Shown here: positions 15,320-24,894 of the stretch, in pieces
How positions within the stretch are numbered: position 1 is the first letter of the stretch
How the letters are laid out: every line of letters begins with the position of its first letter
From: DASZHJ01 sp035581425
GTDB taxonomy: Bacteria; Pseudomonadota; Alphaproteobacteria; ATCC43930; CGMCC-115725
Assembly: GCA_035581425.1 (NCBI GenBank)
Contig: DATJVP010000095.1
Span: forward strand, 1-25,219
DNA length: 25,219 nt
Direction of reading: 5' to 3'
The notes under the pieces: generated by a model
Told to the model about the DNA's origin: nothing
What the model saw: only the letters and a program-made list of their open reading frames with translations
Databases searched by the model: none
Program-made: the position numbers and the translations under genes

Positions 15320-16477
15320 ATGCTGTCAGGCGCTGGCGAAATCCTCACCTCGGGCGTCGTCGAGGCAATCAACCGTCCGACCGCCGAAGCCGTCTGCCTT
15401 CCAAATGCTGCCTATACCGATCCGCGCGTCCTCGAGGCCGAGCGCAAGGCGCTCTTCCTCGACGCCTGGACCTTCGTCGGGGTCGGCGCGCAGATCCCGG
15501 ATCCGGGCGATCTTCTACCGGTAACCGTCGCGGGCTTGCCGGTGCTGCTGCTGCGCAACGAGAAGCGCCAGGTCAAGGCATTCCACAATGTCTGCCGGCA
15601 CCGCGGAATGCAGCTCGTAGGCGAGGCGCAGAAGAAGCGGCCGCGCCTCGTCTGCCGCTACCACTCCTGGACCTATGGGCTCGACGGTGCGCTCGTGATG
15701 ACGCCGTTCTTCAGCGGCCCCACGAGCCATGATAGCCCCTGTATAGACCGCTCGAAGATGGGGCTCGATCCCGTGCGCTGCGAGATCTGGAACGATCTCG
15801 TCTTCGTTAATGTCTCGGGCACGGCCGAGCCGCTCGCGAAGCATTTGGCGCCGCTCGGGGAGCGGTGGCGGCATTACGATTTCTCCAAGCTTCGCCATGG
15901 CGCCTCCTGCACCTTCGATCTCGCGGCGAATTGGAAGCTTGCGATGGAGAACTTCCTCGAGAGCTACCACCTCCCCTTCGCGCATCCCACGCTCAACGCG
16001 GCCTCGCGCATGGAGGCGCATTACTCGATGGTCGAGGACCTCTACCTCGGGCAGGTCAGCAATGAGTACGACCCCGCGGCCGCTGGCCACGCGGAGCTGC
16101 CGCGCTTTCCCGGCCTTACGCCCGCGCAGGAGAAGATTGCGGAGTATCCGACGCTGCTGCCGAACTTGATGCTCGGGCTCCATCCCGATTATTTCTTCGT
16201 CTTCGGCGTCGATCCCGTGGCGCCGGAGCGCACCGCCGAGAGCTTCCACTTCTACTTCCTCGGCGAGGGCGCGAGCGCGGAGCGCTTCAAAGCCGGTCGC
16301 GACCGTGTGGTCGAGTTCTGGACCAAGACCAACCGCGAGGACATGATGGTCGTCGAGGGCATGCAGATCGGGCGGCATTCGCCGGGCTATCATGACGGCC
16401 GCTTCTCACCCTATCACGAGGTGACGACGCACGAGTTCCAGCGCCGGATCGTCAACCGCCTCGCAAACCAGCCCTGA
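15320..16477 (+). CDS. Rieske oxygenase alpha subunit 2 (quaternary-amine/CntA-GbcA-like type)
   Basis: Rieske non-heme iron oxygenase of 385 residues counted from the ATG at 15320. An in-frame GTG at 15305 forms a GTGA overlap with the previous stop, but the ATG has GGAG at good spacing and was preferred. Rieske ligands are C92/H94 in CRHRGMQL and C112/H115 in CRYHSWTYG. The iron site is ENFLESYHLPFAH, with Glu214 at the bridging position and ligands H217 and H222. A Glu here, not Asp, is reported for carnitine monooxygenase CntA. No beta subunit is adjacent, as expected for alpha-only enzymes of this group. It may remove an N-methyl group or oxidise a quaternary ammonium compound. Alternatively it hydroxylates an aromatic acid. 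It converges on Rieske oxygenase 3 with a 4-base gap. Confidence 0.93.
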   Translation: MLSGAGEILTSGVVEAINRPTAEAVCLPNAAYTDPRVLEAERKALFLDAWTFVGVGAQIPDPGDLLPVTVAGLPVLLLRNEKRQVKAFHNVCRHRGMQLVGEAQKKRPRLVCRYHSWTYGLDGALVMTPFFSGPTSHDSPCIDRSKMGLDPVRCEIWNDLVFVNVSGTAEPLAKHLAPLGERWRHYDFSKLRHGASCTFDLAANWKLAMENFLESYHLPFAHPTLNAASRMEAHYSMVEDLYLGQVSNEYDPAAAGHAELPRFPGLTPAQEKIAEYPTLLPNLMLGLHPDYFFVFGVDPVAPERTAESFHFYFLGEGASAERFKAGRDRVVEFWTKTNREDMMVVEGMQIGRHSPGYHDGRFSPYHEVTTHEFQRRIVNRLANQP

Positions 16478-16481
16478 GCCT

Positions 16482-17672
16482 TCAGGCGATTTCGCGGAGA
16501 TACCAGGCGATATAGCGGCGCGCATTCGGCTCCATGGGCGCATAGGCCCCCGGAACGTAGAAGCGCGAGTTCACGCCGCGCTGGTTCTCCTCGATGATGC
16601 GCTTGTCCGCGACGCTCGTGACCTCCCAGAGCCAGGTTAGCGCCTCGAGGTCGTAGTCGACACCTTCGCGCGCGTTGCCGCGCACGAGCCATAGCACCTC
16701 GAGCTCGGAGCGATCGACCGTCTTCGGCACGAAGCGGTAGATCACCCCGTGATCCCCGTAGGCGATGAAAAAGCTCGCGGGTCCGAGATGGACGGACGTC
16801 ACGCCGCCGTCGTAGTCGCGAAACCGCCCCATCAGGGGTGCCACGGGTTTGCCGTCGCGGCTTCCGGTGACGACACCTTCGTAGAGCGGATAGCGGAAGC
16901 CGAAGACCGCCTCCTCGCCCATCGATGAAGGCTCCCAATATTCGTGCGCGGGAATATCGAGACCGAGCGCACACTCTCGCTCGCGCATCCGCGCATCGAG
17001 CGCCTCGATCCGCGCAAGCGGCTGCTCCAGCGCGTGGAGCCGCGAGTATTCGGGATGAGCCGGCGCGCAGTGATAGCACTCGAGATAATTCTCGACCGCG
17101 AGCTTCCAGTTGGCGTCGATTGCGTAGGTCCTCCGGTGAGCGACGCGCGCCCCAGACCAACCATAGGGGTCGAAGGAGGATGCGATCGCCTTCTCCCCAT
17201 GCGAGAGGCCCAGCGGCCGCTCCGCGAAGGAGATCATGATCAACCCCGCGACGATGCGAAGCGCGATCTGCCGCAGCCCATGACTCCCGAGATCGAAATC
17301 CGCGGGCATATGACGCGCGGCGAGGAGCTTGCCGTCGAGCCCGTAAGTCCAGCCGTGATAGGGACACGAAAACGAGCCGGCATTGCCGGGCGCAGAACAC
17401 ACGCGCGAGCCCCGGTGGCGGCAGACGTTCACGAGCGCACGGAGCTCGCCGCCCTCCCCGCGCACGATGATCACGGATTCCGCGCCGTACTCCACCAGCA
17501 GATAATCGCCGCGGCTCGGTAGCGCACTCGCATGCCCCGCGCAGAGCCAATGCCGCATGAAGATGCGCTCGATGTCGCGCTCGAAGATACGGGGATCGCG
17601 GTAGAAGGGCTGCGCGAGAGAATGGCCCGCGGGTTGACCCGCGATCAGCGCGGCTATGTCCGCGCTCTCCAT
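16482..17672 (-). CDS. Rieske oxygenase alpha subunit 3 (GbcA/stachydrine-demethylase-like)
   Basis: Rieske non-heme iron oxygenase of 396 residues. Rieske ligands are C84/H86 in CRHRGSRV and C103/H106 in CPYHGWTYG. The mononuclear iron site is ENYLECYHCAPAH, with Glu198 at the bridging position and H201/H206 as ligands. The ECYHC...HPEYS pattern is typical of the glycine-betaine demethylase (GbcA) and proline-betaine demethylase type. The expected reaction is O2-dependent N-demethylation releasing formaldehyde. The ATG at 17672 starts one base after the stop of the DUF1989 gene and has no ribosome-binding site of its own, so translation probably depends on coupling. The cognate reductase (GbcB/CntB type) is missing from the window. 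The family is secure. The betaine-like substrate is inference. Confidence 0.93.
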   Translation of the reverse strand: MESADIAALIAGQPAGHSLAQPFYRDPRIFERDIERIFMRHWLCAGHASALPSRGDYLLVEYGAESVIIVRGEGGELRALVNVCRHRGSRVCSAPGNAGSFSCPYHGWTYGLDGKLLAARHMPADFDLGSHGLRQIALRIVAGLIMISFAERPLGLSHGEKAIASSFDPYGWSGARVAHRRTYAIDANWKLAVENYLECYHCAPAHPEYSRLHALEQPLARIEALDARMRERECALGLDIPAHEYWEPSSMGEEAVFGFRYPLYEGVVTGSRDGKPVAPLMGRFRDYDGGVTSVHLGPASFFIAYGDHGVIYRFVPKTVDRSELEVLWLVRGNAREGVDYDLEALTWLWEVTSVADKRIIEENQRGVNSRFYVPGAYAPMEPNARRYIAWYLREIA

Positions 17673-17673
17673 G

Positions 17674-18279
17674 CTAGGAGAGAATCGCGTAATGCGCGTC
17701 CCGGATCACGCCTTGCTTGCCATTGATGGGCAGGATGTCCTGCGGACAGGAGGACATCGCAACGATGCAGTCCATGACCGCGCGAAGGATCACGTAGTCG
17801 CCGGGCTTCGAGACCGGCTCGCCCCAACTCGTGTCGCCCTTGCCGTCGACGGGGATGTTCATCCAAAGATTAAGCGGCGCCGGCACTTCCGGTGGCATGA
17901 GTCCGATCTGCCGCATGCCCGCGATCAGATTGTCGGTGCAGTTGTCGTGGTACTCCTTGCAGCCGAGGAGCCCATACCGATAGTCGTCGCAGGCCGCCAT
18001 CAGCGTGTCGTGAATGCCAGGCGAGGTGTCCTCCTCGAAGAAGAGGATCGGGCGGCGGCGGTTCGTGTAGAGATTGTGCCCCTTGCGCGGAAAGATAGTG
18101 CCAATGGTGGGCCGCATGTGCTCCATCGACATGAACTCGTGCAAGTCCTCGGCGCTGAAGGCCCATGTGTCTACGACCTGCGTCCCGTGCGTGTTGATGA
18201 TCTTGATCGCCTGACCCTTGGTGAGGCGGGTCGCGCGGCCCTTGCGCGCGGGTACCGTCATGATCTCGCTGCCGCTCAT
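17674..18279 (-). CDS. DUF1989 (urea carboxylase-associated) family protein
   Basis: A 201-residue member of DUF1989, the family containing the urea carboxylase-associated proteins. Two members of that family form carboxyguanidine deiminase (CgdAB) in guanidine-degrading bacteria. Characteristic segments are RPTIGTIFPRKGHNLYTN, GIHDTLMAACDDYRYGLLGC, the PLNLWMNIPVD strand, GDYVILRAVMDCIVAMSSCP with a CPQD motif, and several cysteines and histidines that could bind a metal. The CDS starts at the ATG at 18279, supported by GAGGA seven bases upstream. An in-frame ATG 45 bases earlier lacks such a site. Only one DUF1989 gene is present and no urea or guanidine carboxylase is nearby, so CgdAB function is unlikely. 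It is co-transcribed with Rieske oxygenase 3, which suggests handling of an amine or carbamoyl product of demethylation. Confidence 0.92.
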   Translation of the reverse strand: MSGSEIMTVPARKGRATRLTKGQAIKIINTHGTQVVDTWAFSAEDLHEFMSMEHMRPTIGTIFPRKGHNLYTNRRRPILFFEEDTSPGIHDTLMAACDDYRYGLLGCKEYHDNCTDNLIAGMRQIGLMPPEVPAPLNLWMNIPVDGKGDTSWGEPVSKPGDYVILRAVMDCIVAMSSCPQDILPINGKQGVIRDAHYAILS

Positions 18280-18371
18280 AGCTCGTTCCTCGTTCGATCC
18301 CTGCGGGTTGGGCATCTTAGGCATCCGCCTCGACGATTGCCAATCCGCAAGCGCCTTCCTATCGTCCGCGC
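18280..18371. promoter_or_regulatory. Divergent promoter region with a 10-base near-perfect inverted repeat
   Basis: A 92-base region between the DUF1989 and DMGDH-like genes. TGCGGGTTGG (18302-18311) faces CCAATCCGCA (18340-18349), matching 9 of 10 bases as an inverted repeat with a 28-base spacer. This layout suits two half-sites bound by a dimeric regulator that controls both directions. No ribosome-binding site of normal strength precedes the plus-strand ATG at 18372. The word CGGGTTGG recurs in the divergent region at 14874-14881, which may be chance. Confidence 0.45.
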
Positions 18372-20795
18372 ATGCCGGAGCTTCCTAGCCATGCGCGGGT
18401 CGTGATCGTCGGCGGCGGCGCCGTCGGCTGCAGCGCGCTCTATCACCTCGCGAAGGTCGGCTGGACCGATACGGTTCTCCTCGAGAAGAACGAGCTCACC
18501 TCCGGTTCGACCTGGCACGCCGCGGGGAATTGTCCGAACTTCTCCGGAAGCTGGGGCATCATGAAGCTGCAGCGCTATTCGACGCAGCTCTACACGGAAC
18601 TCGCGAAGCGCGCGGAGAGCCCGATCGGCTATCGCGTCACCGGCGCCATCCGTCTCGCTCATGGACGCGAGCGGCTCGACGAGTTCCGCCACGTCACGGC
18701 GATGGCGCAGCACCAGGGCATCGAGTTCGAGATGCTCGGCCCCAACGAAATCAGGGATCGCTATCCTTTCGTGGAGCTGCACGACCTCAGCGGCGCGCAA
18801 TGGGATCCTTACGACGGCGACATCGATCCCGCGCAGTTGACGCAGGCGCTCGCGAGTGCGGCACGCGCGCTGGGAGCTACTATCTTCCGCTTCTGCCCGG
18901 TGACGGGAATCGCGCGCGAGAGAAGCGGCGAGTGGCGCGTCGAAACGCCGCAAGGTGTGATCAGGGCCGAGATCGTCGTCAATGCCGCGGGCTATCGCGC
19001 GGACGAGATCGGCACCATGGTCGGCCGCGACGTTCCCAACGTTGCGATGAGCCACCAATATCTCGTCACCGAGAGCATCCCGGAACTCGCGGCCCGCACG
19101 GGGAAGCTGCCGTTGCTGCGCGATCCCGACGACAGCTACTACCTGCGGCAGGAGGGCCAAGGGCTGCTGCTTGGTCCTTATGAGTGGAACGCGACGCCGC
19201 ATTGGCTCGACGGCAGGCCCGCGGATTTCTCCTTCCAGCTCTTCCCCGACGATCTCGACCGGCTGCAGCCGCAGATCGAGTCGGCTTGTCGGCGTGTGCC
19301 GATCCTCGGCTCTGTCGGAATCAAGAAGGTGATCAACGGCCCGATCCCCTATACGCCCGACGGCAATCCCCTTATTGGCCCCGCGCCGGAATTGCGGAAC
19401 TTCTACGAATGCTGCGTCTTCTCCTTCGGGATCGTACAGGCCGGCGGCGCGGGGAAGACGCTCGCGGAGTGGATCGTCGAGGGCGAGCCCGAATGGGATC
19501 TCTGGAGCTGCGATCCCCGTCGCTACACCGCTTTCGTCACCAAGCCCCATGTCGCGGCGAAGGCGGTCGAGCTCTACCAGAACGAATACGCGATCGGCTT
19601 CCCCTTCGAGGAGCGCCCCGCCGGCCGCCCCGCCAAGACTTCGCCGCTCTATCCAGTGCTCCAAGGCAAGGGCGCGCTATTCGGCGCGCGCAACGGATGG
19701 GAGCGGCCGGTCTGGTTTCCGCGCGCTCCCGCGGAAGCGCGCGGCGCGCCGACTTTTCAGCGGCCACACTGGTTCGAAGCCGTGGGCGAGGAATGCAGGG
19801 CTGTGGCGGAGCATGTGGGGGTCGCGGAGCTTCCGGGCTTCTCGCGCTTCGAGCTCGGCGGTCCCAGCGCCGCCCACTGGCTCGAGACCATTGTAGCCGG
19901 CGCCGTCCCGAAACCCGGGCGGATTACCCTCGCCTATATCCTCACGAATAAGGGCGGCGTTCTCTCAGAGCTGACGGTGACGCGGCTCGCGCACGACCGG
20001 TTCCTTCTCCTGACGGCGAGCAGCGCCGAATGGCACGACGAGGATTACCTGCGCGCCCGTCTCCCCGAGGTGGGAGTGACGCTGGAGAATGTCACTGCGC
20101 AGTTCAGCACCCTCGTGGTCGCGGGGCCGCGCTCGCGCGATCTCCTTGGCAAAATCACCGCGGCGAAACTCGACAGCGCCGCGTTCCCTTGGCTCTCCTG
20201 CGCGGGAATCGAAATCGCGGGATCGCCGGTCCTGGCACTCCGCGTCACCTACGTCGGCGAGCTCGGCTGGGAGCTGCACGTGCCGATGGAGCATCTCGTA
20301 TCGGTGTACGCAGCGGTTTGGGAGGCAGGCCTAGAATACGGCATACGCGATTTCGGCCTCTATGCGATGGAGTCGCTGCGACTGGAAAAGTGCTATCGCG
20401 CGTGGAAGCAAGACCTCAGCACGGAGTGGTCGGCACTGGCGGCGGGGCTCTCGCGCTTCGTCCGGTTGAGCAAGCCGGATTTCCCAGGCCGCGAGGCGCT
20501 GCTCGCGGAGAGTGCGACCGGATCCGTCGAGAAATTCGTGCCGATGATCGTCGAGGATGCCGAAGTCGATGCCCTCCCTTTCTCGACGATCTTCAGGGGG
20601 GAGCGGCGTGTCGGACTCGCGACCTCCTGCGGCTACGGGCACCGGCTCGGAAAAACAATCGCACTCGGCTACGTCCGTTCGGATTTGGCGGAAGAGGGCC
20701 AGCAGGTGGAGATAGAGACCTTCGGCGTCCGTCGTGCCGCGACGGTGACGCGGGAGCCGCTTTACGATCCGGAGAATATGCGGCTCAAGGCCTGA
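18372..20795 (+). CDS. Dimethylglycine dehydrogenase-like DAO-GcvT flavoenzyme
   Basis: Large flavoprotein of 807 residues, matching the DMGDH/sarcosine dehydrogenase family. Residues 1-about 400 form the DAO domain: FAD motif GGGAVG at 14-19 and STWHAAG with H49 at the position of covalent 8-alpha-histidyl FAD attachment in DMGDH. From about 430 a GcvT-like folate domain follows with the diagnostic YVGELGWEL and a C-terminal GYGHRLGKTIALGYV. The sequence around QWDPYDGDIDPAQLTQAL and ETPQGVIRAE closely follows mammalian DMGDH. The expected reaction is oxidative N-demethylation of a tertiary or secondary methylamine with transfer of the methyl carbon to tetrahydrofolate. It is single on the plus strand, diverging from the DUF1989-Rieske operon and ending nine bases from the convergent sarcosine dehydrogenase-like gene. 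The substrate may be a dimethylamino acid. Confidence 0.94.
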   Translation: MPELPSHARVVIVGGGAVGCSALYHLAKVGWTDTVLLEKNELTSGSTWHAAGNCPNFSGSWGIMKLQRYSTQLYTELAKRAESPIGYRVTGAIRLAHGRERLDEFRHVTAMAQHQGIEFEMLGPNEIRDRYPFVELHDLSGAQWDPYDGDIDPAQLTQALASAARALGATIFRFCPVTGIARERSGEWRVETPQGVIRAEIVVNAAGYRADEIGTMVGRDVPNVAMSHQYLVTESIPELAARTGKLPLLRDPDDSYYLRQEGQGLLLGPYEWNATPHWLDGRPADFSFQLFPDDLDRLQPQIESACRRVPILGSVGIKKVINGPIPYTPDGNPLIGPAPELRNFYECCVFSFGIVQAGGAGKTLAEWIVEGEPEWDLWSCDPRRYTAFVTKPHVAAKAVELYQNEYAIGFPFEERPAGRPAKTSPLYPVLQGKGALFGARNGWERPVWFPRAPAEARGAPTFQRPHWFEAVGEECRAVAEHVGVAELPGFSRFELGGPSAAHWLETIVAGAVPKPGRITLAYILTNKGGVLSELTVTRLAHDRFLLLTASSAEWHDEDYLRARLPEVGVTLENVTAQFSTLVVAGPRSRDLLGKITAAKLDSAAFPWLSCAGIEIAGSPVLALRVTYVGELGWELHVPMEHLVSVYAAVWEAGLEYGIRDFGLYAMESLRLEKCYRAWKQDLSTEWSALAAGLSRFVRLSKPDFPGREALLAESATGSVEKFVPMIVEDAEVDALPFSTIFRGERRVGLATSCGYGHRLGKTIALGYVRSDLAEEGQQVEIETFGVRRAATVTREPLYDPENMRLKA

Positions 20796-20804
20796 TGCAT
20801 CGCG

Positions 20805-23231
20805 CTAAGCTCTAATGCGCAAGCTCTTGGGATCGTAAAACGGCTCCAAGCTCGCCTTCGCCGAATAGCGAACCCCCGCGACCTCGATCTCCCACCGCCC
20901 CGACGCATCGACATCCTCGTCATGCACGTAGCCGAGCGCGAGCGCGCGTCCGAGGTGATGGCCGTAGGCGCCGGAAGTGGTGCGGCCCACGAGCTTGCCG
21001 TCCCGCCAGATCGGCTCGTTGTGGTAGAGGAGCGGCTCTGGATCGTCGAGTGCGAATTGGAGGAGGCGCTTCGTAAGCCGCGTCTCGCGCTGACGCAACA
21101 GCGCATCGCGCCCGATGAAGTCCTTGCCGAGCTTGACCGCGAACATGAGTCCGGCCTCGAGCGGCGTGTCCTCGTCGCTGATGTCGTGGCCCCAGCTCCG
21201 ATAGGCTTTCTCCATACGGCAAGAGTCCATCGCGTGCATGCCCGCGAGCTTGAGGCCGAAGGCCTCGCCCGCGCGATCGACGGCGGCGAAGACGTTGCGC
21301 GCGAATTCGGTCGGGATATAGAGCTCCCAACCGAGCTCTCCGAGATAGGTGATGCGCGAGGCCCGCACCTTCGCATAGCCGAGCTCGATCTCGCGCGAGG
21401 TGCCGAAGGGGAAGGCCGCGTTCGAGAGATCTTCGCCCGAGGCCTTCGCAAGCAGCGCGCGGCTCTGCGGACCCATCACACTTAGCACCGCATAGGCCGA
21501 GGTCACATCGACCGCGACCGCGAGCGCATCCTCGGGGATGTGGCTCCTGAGCCAATCGAAATCTCGGACGGCGCAGGCTGCGCTGGTGACCACCAGGAAG
21601 GCGGTCTCCGAAAGCCGCGTCACCGTGAGATCGGCCTCGATGCCGCCGCGCTCGTTGAGCCATTGCGTGTAGACGATCTTTCCGACAGGCACCGCCACAT
21701 CGTTGGCGCAAATCCGCTGCAGCACGCGCTCGCAGTCCTTCCCCTCGACCCGGAACTTCGCGAAGGTGCTCTGATCGAGCGCGGCGACGCCAGTACGCAC
21801 GGCCTTGTGCTCGGCCGCGGCGCGGTCGAACCAGTTCTGGCGCTGGTAGCTATAGTCATAGCGCGGCTCCATGCCCTTGGGCGCATACCAGTTCGCGCGC
21901 TCCCAACCCGCGACCTCGCCGAAGCAGGCGCCGCGCGCCGCCAGCAGGTCGTGGAACGGCGTAGTGCGCGCGCCGCGGCCGTTCTCGTATTGGCGGTAGG
22001 GCCAATGCATCGCGTAGAGGAGTCCCAGCGACTCCGCGGCCCGATCTGCGGCGTAGAGCTTGTTGCTCTGGAAGCGCTGCATCCGCCGGATATCGACGTC
22101 CCAGAGGTCCATGGGCGGATGCCCGCCGACGATCCATTCCGAGAGCACCTTCCCTGCGCCGCCCGCGGACTGGATGCCCGTTGAATTGAATCCCGCAGCG
22201 ACGAAGAGGTGCTTCAGCTCCGGCGTCTCCCCGAGCATGTAGCGCACGTCCGGCGTGAAGCTCTCGGGACCGTTGAAAAACTTACGGATGCCCACATGCT
22301 GGAGCGCGGGGATGCGCCGCATCGCCGCCTCCAGGATCGGCGCGAAATGCTCGACATCCTCGTTGAGCTCCGTGAACTCGAACTCCTCGGGGATGCCCTC
22401 TACCGCCCAGGGCCGCGCGTTGGGCTCGAAGGCGCCAAAGAGCAGCTTCCCCGCATCCTCTTTGAAGTAGGCGCAGTGATCGGGGTCGCGCAGCACCGGG
22501 AGATTGGGCGTGAGCTCCGCGAAGTCCTCGGTCACGACGTAGAAATGCTCGCAGGCCTGGAGCGGAATATTGACCCCGCAGCTCTTGCCGAGCCAGCGCG
22601 ACCAGAGCCCTGTCGCGAGCACGACGTATTCCGCCGCGATCTCCCCCTCCTCGGTCGCGACGCCGATCGCGCGACCGCGCGCGGTGCGGATCGCGGTGAC
22701 CTTCGTCTCCTCGAAGATGCGGGCGCCGCGCCGTGTGGCACCCTTCGCGAGCGCCATCGTGACATCGACGGGATTGACCTGGCCGTCCTTCGGAATGAAA
22801 ACGCCGCCGACGACGTCGCCGACATCGAGGAGCGGCCAGTGCCGCTTGATCTCGTTCGCGCCGACGGAGTGGATCTCGAGCCCGAAGGTTTTGGCCATGG
22901 AGGCGCCGCGCAGCAGCTCTTCGAGCCGCGCGCGCGTCGTCGCGAGCGCCACCGAGCCCCGCTGCTTCCAGCCCGTCGCCTGCCCGGTCTCGGCCTCGAG
23001 GCTCGCATAGAGCTCCGCCGTGTAGCGCGCAAGCCGCGTCATGTTGAGGGTCGCGCGGAGCTGGCCGATGAGACCCGCCGCGTGCCAGGTGGTGCCGCTC
23101 GTGAGCTTCTTGCGCTCGAGGAGCACGACATCGCTCCAGCCGAGTTTCGTCAGGTGATAGGCGATCGAGCAGCCGACCACGCCGCCACCGACGATCACCA
23201 CGCGCGCTTGAGATGGTAGCGTCTTCGCCAT
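20805..23231 (-). CDS. Sarcosine dehydrogenase-like DAO-GcvT flavoenzyme
   Basis: Second large DAO-GcvT flavoprotein, 808 residues from the ATG at 23231. That start has GGAGG eight bases upstream, while an earlier in-frame ATG at 23348 would add 39 residues that do not look like family sequence. FAD motif GGGVVG is at 15-20, and GTTWHAAGL holds H50, the predicted covalent FAD site. The later segment FNGPESFTPDVRYMLGETPE and the GcvT-type YLGELGWELYI (about residue 670) match sarcosine dehydrogenase and PDPR-type proteins. It differs clearly from the neighbouring DMGDH-like enzyme (for example RQNWFDRAAAEHKAVRTGV here), so this is not a recent duplication. The expected role is the next N-demethylation step with transfer to tetrahydrofolate, by analogy with sarcosine. 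The substrate is not determined. Confidence 0.93.
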   Translation of the reverse strand: MAKTLPSQARVVIVGGGVVGCSIAYHLTKLGWSDVVLLERKKLTSGTTWHAAGLIGQLRATLNMTRLARYTAELYASLEAETGQATGWKQRGSVALATTRARLEELLRGASMAKTFGLEIHSVGANEIKRHWPLLDVGDVVGGVFIPKDGQVNPVDVTMALAKGATRRGARIFEETKVTAIRTARGRAIGVATEEGEIAAEYVVLATGLWSRWLGKSCGVNIPLQACEHFYVVTEDFAELTPNLPVLRDPDHCAYFKEDAGKLLFGAFEPNARPWAVEGIPEEFEFTELNEDVEHFAPILEAAMRRIPALQHVGIRKFFNGPESFTPDVRYMLGETPELKHLFVAAGFNSTGIQSAGGAGKVLSEWIVGGHPPMDLWDVDIRRMQRFQSNKLYAADRAAESLGLLYAMHWPYRQYENGRGARTTPFHDLLAARGACFGEVAGWERANWYAPKGMEPRYDYSYQRQNWFDRAAAEHKAVRTGVAALDQSTFAKFRVEGKDCERVLQRICANDVAVPVGKIVYTQWLNERGGIEADLTVTRLSETAFLVVTSAACAVRDFDWLRSHIPEDALAVAVDVTSAYAVLSVMGPQSRALLAKASGEDLSNAAFPFGTSREIELGYAKVRASRITYLGELGWELYIPTEFARNVFAAVDRAGEAFGLKLAGMHAMDSCRMEKAYRSWGHDISDEDTPLEAGLMFAVKLGKDFIGRDALLRQRETRLTKRLLQFALDDPEPLLYHNEPIWRDGKLVGRTTSGAYGHHLGRALALGYVHDEDVDASGRWEIEVAGVRYSAKASLEPFYDPKSLRIRA

Positions 23232-23377
23232 GAGCGCCGCCTCCGAGCTTCCTGAACCCCGGCTCTGATGTTGCCCTCTCGCGGCGAAGATTCCCATAGC
23301 CATGCAGCCTCGGTCGGTTGTAAGCCACGCGAGCGCCATGCTATTCACAGCGGCGCAGCTAGGGGATTACCGGACGC
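23232..23377. promoter_or_regulatory. Divergent promoter region between the sarcosine dehydrogenase-like and PLP-enzyme genes
   Basis: A 146-base intergenic region that must promote transcription both ways. The left-going ribosome-binding site is strong (GGAGG). The right-going one is weaker, AGGGGA at 23361-23366, about 11 bases before the GTG start. I found no convincing inverted repeat or -35/-10 pair. An in-frame extension of the left gene into this region (to 23348) is judged non-coding. Confidence 0.4.
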
Positions 23378-24877
<1,500 letters not shown>

Positions 24878-24894
24878 CATTGGAGGAAGGAAAG

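Noticed and set aside
18276..19664. Minus-strand open frame of 462 codons opposite the DMGDH-like gene
   Set aside because: Arg/Glu-rich shadow frame with no recognisable domain, lying opposite a clear FAD-binding domain.
22209..23219. Plus-strand open frame of 336 codons opposite the sarcosine dehydrogenase-like gene
   Set aside because: Shadow of the real FAD domain, with no ribosome-binding site and no protein motif.
18372..23231. Recent tandem inverted duplication of two DAO-GcvT genes
   Set aside because: The proteins share architecture and key motifs but differ through most of their length, so they are separate old paralogs.
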